Shown here in pieces: positions 41,547 through 46,554 of a DNA stretch of 46,554 bases. The stretch is from assembly GCA_016793645.1 (NCBI GenBank), contig JAEUHD010000304.1, forward strand, positions 1-46,554, in the 5' to 3' direction. The position numbers and the translations under genes were made by a program. Position 1 is the first letter of the stretch. The number at the start of each line of letters is the position of its first letter. The notes below the pieces were generated by a model that was not told the origin of the DNA, did not search any database, and saw nothing but the letters and a program-made list of their open reading frames with translations. The stretch comes from Verrucomicrobiales bacterium. GTDB lineage: Bacteria; Verrucomicrobiota; Verrucomicrobiia; Limisphaerales; UBA9464.

Positions 41547-44500
41547 ATGACGTCACCTCCGTCCGCGGACCCCGTAGAAACCCGCATGAGTGCCCAACCC
41601 ACTTCAGGATCACCACGGTTTCCAGGCCGGTCTGGGAGGGAAACGCGGCCGGACCGGTTTCTGTCTGCGGCAGGGTGGCTCGGCCTCGTCCTCACGGTCC
41701 TGATGGCCTCGTGCGTCCGAGTCCAGGCGGCCGACGAACCCCGCGCCGAAGCCACGGTCCAGTATGTTCAGGGCCTGACCGTGCAGGTGATCCGTGCGGG
41801 CGCGACCACCGGCGACCCGATTCAGGCCAACGCCGTCCTGCGGGCGGGTGACACGCTCCGAACGGGCGAACACAGCGAAGCCGGCCTGCTGCTGAGTGAC
41901 GGAACGATCTTGAGTGTCAGGGAGATGGCCACCGTGGAGATCCAAAGGGCCGATGCCAGCGTGATGGTCAATCTGGTCCAGGGCATCCTCTCCTTCTTCC
42001 ACCGGGATCGTCCGGGAAGCTTTCGAGTCCGCCGGGGCACCACCGTGGCCATCGTTCGGGGCACGGAATTCGTTTTTGCCGCCGCACCGGACGATGGCGT
42101 CGTAATGACCCTGTTCGATGGAGAAGTGGTCTTCCCGGATCAGCAGGGCGGCGACTACACCGTCCAGGCGCTCCCTGGGGCGCCGGTGCGCGTGACGGTG
42201 GTTCCCGGCCAGCCTCCCCATCAGACCGCAGTGCTCGCCTCCGAAGCCATCGAGGCGATCCAATGGCTGCTGTATTACCCCGGGGTCCTGGATCTCCGCG
42301 ACCTCCAGTTGTCCGCGGAATCCAGGTCCGCACTTTCGGAGTCCATGAAACTCTATGAACAGGGCGACCTCATCGGTGCGTTGAGAAAATATCCCCCTGA
42401 ACGTCCTGCGGCGGACGCCGATGAGGTGCTCTTCCATGCCGCCATCCTCCTGTCGGTCGGGGATGTCCCGTCCGCGCTGCAACTCCTGTCCACGCTGCCC
42501 CGTGAGGACCGGATCCAGCGCCTTGCCGACGCCCTGCGTCAGTTGATCGCCGCCGTTCAATTGCGGGCGTGCACCGACGATCCCGGGCGAACCAATCTTC
42601 TGACCACGGAATGGATGTCCCGTTCCTATTGCCTCCAGTCCGGCGCCAAACTTGAGGAGGCACGCGAGGCCGCCCGCGCGGCGACGGTGTCCTCACCCGA
42701 CTTCGGATTTGCCTGGGCCCGGCTTGCGGAATTGGACTTCAGTTTTGGCGACCTCCGGGCGGTGGAGAAGGCCCTCGCCCGTGCCCAGGTCCTGTCCCCG
42801 AGGAACGCCCAGGTTTTCGTGCTCAACGGATTCCTGCTGGCCGCCCGACGGGAAAGCCGAAAGGCGGAGGAGCAGTTCAACCGCGCCATCGCCCTCGACC
42901 CCGGCCTCGGCAACGCGTGGCTGGGGCGGGGCCTGATGCGAATCCGGGAGGGAGATCGTGTCGGGGGTAGAAGGGACCTGGCCATGGCCACAGCACTGGA
43001 ACCCCAGCGGGCCGCGTTTCGGAATTATCTGGGGAAGGCCTATTCCGCAGAACGCAACGGAACCCAGGCGCTTCACGAACTGGAGCTGGCCCGAAAGGCG
43101 GATCCGGTGGATCCAACCTCGTGGCTCTACAAGGCCCTGGAACTGGACGCCCAAAATCGCGTCAATGAAGCGATCCGGGAACTGGAAGAAGCCCAGAATC
43201 TCACTGGGACCCGGAATCTGTACCGCTCCCCGGCATTACTGGCGCAGGATCTATCCATTGCCAGCGTCAGCCTTGCCCGATTGTACCGCGATGCAGGACT
43301 CTCGGAATGGAGCCTGAGCCAGGCTGTCCGGGCGGTGGATGCCAGCTACGAGAATTTCTCGGCCCACCTGTTTCTTGCGGACAGCTACCAACTGATGCGG
43401 GATCCGAATCTCACCAACCTCCGGCTCGAAAGCGCCGCCTTCAGTGAATACCTGATCGCCAATCTCTTTGCCCCAGGAGGGGTGCGAATCTTCTCCCCGG
43501 CCATGTCGCAGCAGGAATACGCCCAACTGTTCGAACAGCACCGCATTGGCGGCAGTACCGCCACGGACTTCTCGAACCAAGGCGCCTGGCAGGAGACCGC
43601 TCAAGTCTTCGGAACCTTCGACAAGAGCAGTTTCGCCGTCGAGGCCTTCTACGGAAGCAGCGCGGGGTACCGCCCCAACAACGACCAGGACATCCGCCAG
43701 TTCTCCGCACTCTGGCGCCAGCAGGTCACGGAAAGCGACACCCTCTTCGCCCAAGTCTACTCGCTCTATCGCGACGGAGGCGATCTGCGGCAAATTGGAA
43801 ATCCAACAAACTTCAACACATACTTTCACTTCGAGGAACGGCAGAATCCGGATGTGGCGCTGGGGTATCGCCATGAATGGAGTGTGGGAAATAACACCCT
43901 GTTCCTTTACAGCCATGCCCGGGATCTGGTTTCGGTCACGAATGTAGCCCGCGTGCCCCTGGTTTCGAGGCAAGATATGCGCCCTCCGCTGACTTTGCCC
44001 TCCCCGTTCGGCCTGGATCTGGACCGCTCCCTAAATCTCAACAATGTTGAACTCCAGCAGGTCGCTACATTGGGAGTGTGGTCCATAATTGCCGGCGGCC
44101 GGGTTCAGTTCGGGTCTGGCAGTGCAGACTCCCTCCTCTTTCCGACGGAAGTATTCCCAATTCCCGACGAGGGTTTAGGGATTCCCGATTCCGTCCCCAG
44201 CTCCGTGGACGGATCCTTGGGGCGCCAGACCGCCTACACCTACCTTTATTGGACCCCGCGTCACTGGCTTACAATGGTCGGTGGCCTTGCTTTTGATCAC
44301 CTAAACTACCCTCAAAGCCTCGACTACCCTCCATACTCCGGGGAGCAGACCAGTATTCATCACTGGTCCCCCAAGGCGGGAGTGGTGCTCACACCCAGTG
44401 ACCTGACGACCTTCCGGGCCGCCTACACTGAGTCCCTCAACGGATCGGACCTCGACCAAAGCTATCGCATAGAACCCCCGCAAATCGCCGGCTTTGTGCA

Positions 44501-45197
44501 GACGTTTCGGAACGTCGTTCCCGAATCTCTCCTCGGAGCCACTCCAGGCGCTGTGGTTCAGGACGCCGCCATTGCCTGGGAGCAGCGCCTGAATCACGGA
44601 ACCTATATGGGGGCACTGGGACAAATCCTATGGAGTGACTCCACACGCACCGACGGATCTTTTGACATCGACTTCCTTTCGGGGGATCCACCCCAACCCT
44701 CCACGTTCGAGCGCCAACTCAGCTTTCGAGAACGACGAGTCGGAGCGTACATTCAGCAGTTGCTTGGAGACTCCTGGAGCGTCGGTGTTCGCTATCTCTG
44801 CACCGAAGGGGAATTGGACGCCCCCAGCCCCGATATTCCCCAGTTGAACACCGAGAACCGGGGCCTCCTCAACCAGGTGGGGATGTTTGCAATCTTCAAT
44901 CTGCGCGGAGGATTCTTTGCACAGGCCGAAGCCCTGTGGAACGACCAGCACGGCACCACGGACGAGGTCAGTTTCGATGGCGATACGGGCGAAATTTTTG
45001 CAGTGCCCGGATCGTTCGCAGAGACCTTCTGGCAGTTCAACTTTATGGTGGGATACCGCTTCGCCCGCCGTCAAGGTGAAGTGGCCTTGGGGATCCTGAA
45101 CGCCACGGGTTCGGACTACAACTTGAACCCCGTCACCAGCTATATGGACCTCCCGCACCAACGGGCACTGGTCGGAAGATTTCGAATTCAATTCTAA
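41547..45197 (+). CDS. F2: FecR domain + TPR solenoid + outer-membrane beta-barrel, paralog of F1
   Basis: A 1216-residue paralog of F1 directly downstream (166 bp). A long N-terminus precedes the signal core ('WLGLVLTVLMASC...VQAADEP'); the in-frame ATG at 41586 may be the true start. 'MASC' resembles a lipobox weakly, but cleavage at VQA/ADE is more likely. FecR domain about 66-230 ('GILSFFHRDRPGSFRVRRGT', 'RGTEFVF'). TPRs about 255-640 ('NAQVFVLNGFLLAARRESRK', 'GNAWLGRGLMRIREGDRVGG'). Barrel from about 675 ('SPKAGVVLTPSDLTTFRAAY', 'IAGFVQTFRNVVPESLLG'), ending 'RALVGRFRIQF'. The DNA of the barrel half (from about 43,790) is markedly poorer in GC than the FecR/TPR half. It converges with the minus-strand gene, 17 bp between the stops. 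Confidence 0.87.
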   Translation: MTSPPSADPVETRMSAQPTSGSPRFPGRSGRETRPDRFLSAAGWLGLVLTVLMASCVRVQAADEPRAEATVQYVQGLTVQVIRAGATTGDPIQANAVLRAGDTLRTGEHSEAGLLLSDGTILSVREMATVEIQRADASVMVNLVQGILSFFHRDRPGSFRVRRGTTVAIVRGTEFVFAAAPDDGVVMTLFDGEVVFPDQQGGDYTVQALPGAPVRVTVVPGQPPHQTAVLASEAIEAIQWLLYYPGVLDLRDLQLSAESRSALSESMKLYEQGDLIGALRKYPPERPAADADEVLFHAAILLSVGDVPSALQLLSTLPREDRIQRLADALRQLIAAVQLRACTDDPGRTNLLTTEWMSRSYCLQSGAKLEEAREAARAATVSSPDFGFAWARLAELDFSFGDLRAVEKALARAQVLSPRNAQVFVLNGFLLAARRESRKAEEQFNRAIALDPGLGNAWLGRGLMRIREGDRVGGRRDLAMATALEPQRAAFRNYLGKAYSAERNGTQALHELELARKADPVDPTSWLYKALELDAQNRVNEAIRELEEAQNLTGTRNLYRSPALLAQDLSIASVSLARLYRDAGLSEWSLSQAVRAVDASYENFSAHLFLADSYQLMRDPNLTNLRLESAAFSEYLIANLFAPGGVRIFSPAMSQQEYAQLFEQHRIGGSTATDFSNQGAWQETAQVFGTFDKSSFAVEAFYGSSAGYRPNNDQDIRQFSALWRQQVTESDTLFAQVYSLYRDGGDLRQIGNPTNFNTYFHFEERQNPDVALGYRHEWSVGNNTLFLYSHARDLVSVTNVARVPLVSRQDMRPPLTLPSPFGLDLDRSLNLNNVELQQVATLGVWSIIAGGRVQFGSGSADSLLFPTEVFPIPDEGLGIPDSVPSSVDGSLGRQTAYTYLYWTPRHWLTMVGGLAFDHLNYPQSLDYPPYSGEQTSIHHWSPKAGVVLTPSDLTTFRAAYTESLNGSDLDQSYRIEPPQIAGFVQTFRNVVPESLLGATPGAVVQDAAIAWEQRLNHGTYMGALGQILWSDSTRTDGSFDIDFLSGDPPQPSTFERQLSFRERRVGAYIQQLLGDSWSVGVRYLCTEGELDAPSPDIPQLNTENRGLLNQVGMFAIFNLRGGFFAQAEALWNDQHGTTDEVSFDGDTGEIFAVPGSFAETFWQFNFMVGYRFARRQGEVALGILNATGSDYNLNPVTSYMDLPHQRALVGRFRIQF

Positions 45198-45214
45198 AGC
45201 GAATCCCGCTCATT

Positions 45215-45940
45215 CTACCGGACTCCATCTACTGGATTCCAGGATACATCCGCCTGGATCACCCCGGATGAAAATGCTGCGTCCAACGCATAGATCTGCA
45301 GCAGGCACCCCGCCCCCTTGTTGATATCCGCGCCGAGTTTACTATTCGCAACCCCGCAGAATCGTTTTGGTGGATAGCTCTGAATAATGGATGTTTGATA
45401 CTGAAACCCGTTCGAATTTCCCAAAACATTGCCTACACTGATGTGACGATTCTTCAAATCAGGCGGAACCCACACATAGTCGGGCACACCGGATTGAGGT
45501 TTCGCCAGCTGCACCATCCCGAAAAACTGTCCACACGGCCCGAAGGATGCCCCACCTCCACCAGGGTAAGGACAGTATACCGGAAGGGAGGCGACTCTGA
45601 CACCATTCGTCATGGAGGTGACGGTTGGCCCGTACAGCATCAGTGCGACCAGATTTGACGGAACTTCCTGAGATCCAACGGTGCAATAGTAGTATCCAAC
45701 ATTCCCAACCTGCACATTATTAAACGTCAGATTGGTTCCCTGCTTGAGCATGTTTGCATTCCCACTTTTATACCACTTTACCACCGAACCCGAGAAAACC
45801 GGCACCACCGTGAAGGTTACCGTGCTCCCAATGGCTGCATTTACATCCTTGGGTTGGGTTTGAATCAAGGATTCTGCGGCGGAAATCCGCGCGAGGATCC
45901 AAATTGCTGCAATTGACAACTTAAATAGGGTGCCTTTCAT
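45215..45940 (-). CDS. Secreted Ig-like protein with a C-terminal Cys-containing module (copy 1)
   Basis: A 241-residue protein from ATG 45940 (MKGTLFK); the frame is open upstream to 46171 but that part overlaps the neighbour's coding sequence. Signal peptide about 1-22 ('AAIWILARISAAES'). Ig-like domain about 27-102 ('AAIGSTVTFTVVPVFSGSVV', 'VGNVGYYYCTVGS'). Then a module (about 104-237) with 'LPVYCPYPGGGGASFGPCGQ', 'FFGMVQ', 'YVWVPPD', 'IIQSYPPKRFCG' and 'IQADVSWNP'; Cys123, 136, 195 and 212 could form disulfides. The same module is in the adjacent gene. GC content is low (about 43-53% in sampled lines). It starts 13 bp after the upstream gene's stop, so the two are one operon. Not recognised as a named family. 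Confidence 0.8.
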   Translation of the reverse strand: MKGTLFKLSIAAIWILARISAAESLIQTQPKDVNAAIGSTVTFTVVPVFSGSVVKWYKSGNANMLKQGTNLTFNNVQVGNVGYYYCTVGSQEVPSNLVALMLYGPTVTSMTNGVRVASLPVYCPYPGGGGASFGPCGQFFGMVQLAKPQSGVPDYVWVPPDLKNRHISVGNVLGNSNGFQYQTSIIQSYPPKRFCGVANSKLGADINKGAGCLLQIYALDAAFSSGVIQADVSWNPVDGVR

Positions 45941-45953
45941 AGGTCTGCGAGGC

Positions 45954-46554
45954 TTATCTCTGCCACTCGATAGTCGCGTTAATCGGGGTCCCTTTCGGCA
46001 GGCTCGTGGGTGCACTGACGTACATGGTAAACTGGTAACTGCTATTTCCCACCGACGCCGTCGTGCTGCTGAGGCCGTAGCTGCACGTTCGACGGGGTGG
46101 ATACCCCTGAAGCACGGACGCTGTGGACACCATTCCTGGTATCGAGGTTGTTGTGCCGTAGAAGCGGACATTCGTCGCGCCAGGCTCAGGGATCCAGCTG
46201 TAGTTCAACGAGGTTCCCCCAGGCCGGGGGTATTTGACCATTCCGATATAGTTCCCACAAGGTCCGGAGACACTGGTTCCGCTACCGGGATATGGATACG
46301 AAACGGGAACCGTGGTGATCCCACCCCCCGTAGACGCAGCACCAACGACTGCAAGGGACGCCTCCCGCGAACCCACCGATGGACTCGCACTGGCAGTGCA
46401 GGAATACAACCCAACATCGGCAAACGTAACCCCTGTGATCACCAGCAGACTGTTGGTCGCATTTGTGATCACCACTCCGTTCTTGTACCATTGAAACCTC
46501 GCTTCAGGCGGAGTCACCTGCACGATGAAGGCCGCATTGCCTCCCGCCAGGATG
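45954..46554 (-). CDS. Secreted Ig-like protein with a C-terminal Cys-containing module (copy 2; N-terminus outside window)
   Basis: Reading continues without a stop to the window edge, so the start is missing; the GTG at 46523 lies inside the Ig strand pattern ('AGGNAAFIVQVTPPEARFQW') and is not the start. Visible: an Ig-like domain ('FQWYKNGVVITNATNSLLVI', 'FADVGLYSCTASASPSVGS'), then a module (46343-45957) with 'VPVSYPYPGSGTSVSGPCGN', 'YIGMVKYPRPG', 'YSWIPEPG', 'SVLQGYPPRRTCSYG' and 'PINATIEWQR'. This matches the downstream copy position by position. More Ig domains may lie beyond the edge. Low GC like its partner. Function unknown. Confidence 0.8.
   Translation of the reverse strand, partial: ILAGGNAAFIVQVTPPEARFQWYKNGVVITNATNSLLVITGVTFADVGLYSCTASASPSVGSREASLAVVGAASTGGGITTVPVSYPYPGSGTSVSGPCGNYIGMVKYPRPGGTSLNYSWIPEPGATNVRFYGTTTSIPGMVSTASVLQGYPPRRTCSYGLSSTTASVGNSSYQFTMYVSAPTSLPKGTPINATIEWQR

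Noticed and set aside
37871-45197. F1/F2 as anti-sigma partners of the sigma factor at 5411
   Set aside because: They are about 32 kb apart, there is no local sigma gene, and FecR is fused to an outer-membrane barrel rather than to a cytoplasmic anti-sigma domain.

Overview
The window is a high-GC bacterial chromosome segment, most consistent with a Verrucomicrobiota member (Pedosphaera/Limisphaerales-like). This is inferred from three things: a DUF1549/DUF1553 + DUF1501 pair, very large secreted proteins with Ig-like, HAF and pre-peptidase-C domains, and a near-total absence of Shine-Dalgarno sequences before otherwise convincing genes. No species assignment is possible without a search.

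Region 1 (1-23,465) is mostly chromosomal housekeeping with some lineage-specific genes. It holds a truncated DHA2-type MFS transporter diverging from a small lipoprotein, the DUF1553/DUF1501 pair, an ECF-like sigma factor without its usual kinase neighbour, glutamyl-tRNA synthetase (gltX), an anchored TPR + FG-GAP protein, two similar membrane-anchored coiled-coil proteins, a DUF418 membrane protein, phosphoglucomutase (pgm), an HtrA/DegP protease, UMP kinase (pyrH), ribosome recycling factor (frr), a eukaryotic-type HisA, a degenerate receiver protein, and a HemQ/ChdC coproheme decarboxylase. A palindromic interspersed repeat occurs once before pgm and as a 94-bp tandem array before pyrH.

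Region 2 (23,680-45,197) is the unusual part: eight consecutive same-strand genes from only three families. Four are glycine-rich secreted proteins (called GlyA to GlyD here). Two are giant multidomain Ig/PPC proteins (E1, E2) whose mature N-termini are tandem arrays of an 'EAISRE'-type motif. Two are outer-membrane proteins (F1, F2) fusing a FecR domain, a long TPR solenoid and a C-terminal beta-barrel. The order is GlyA-GlyB-E1-GlyC-E2-GlyD-F1-F2. A roughly 105-bp intergenic repeat starts 2-3 bases after the stop codons of GlyA and GlyB. I infer a surface-coat, matrix or adhesin locus with two candidate barrel exporters or anchors; no experimental function is claimed.

Region 3 (45,215 to the end) is on the opposite strand and convergent with F2. 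Two adjacent small secreted proteins share an Ig-like domain followed by a Cys-containing module of about 130 residues that I do not recognise. This end is visibly poorer in GC than the rest (43-53% in sampled 60-base lines), and the drop begins inside the barrel part of F2.
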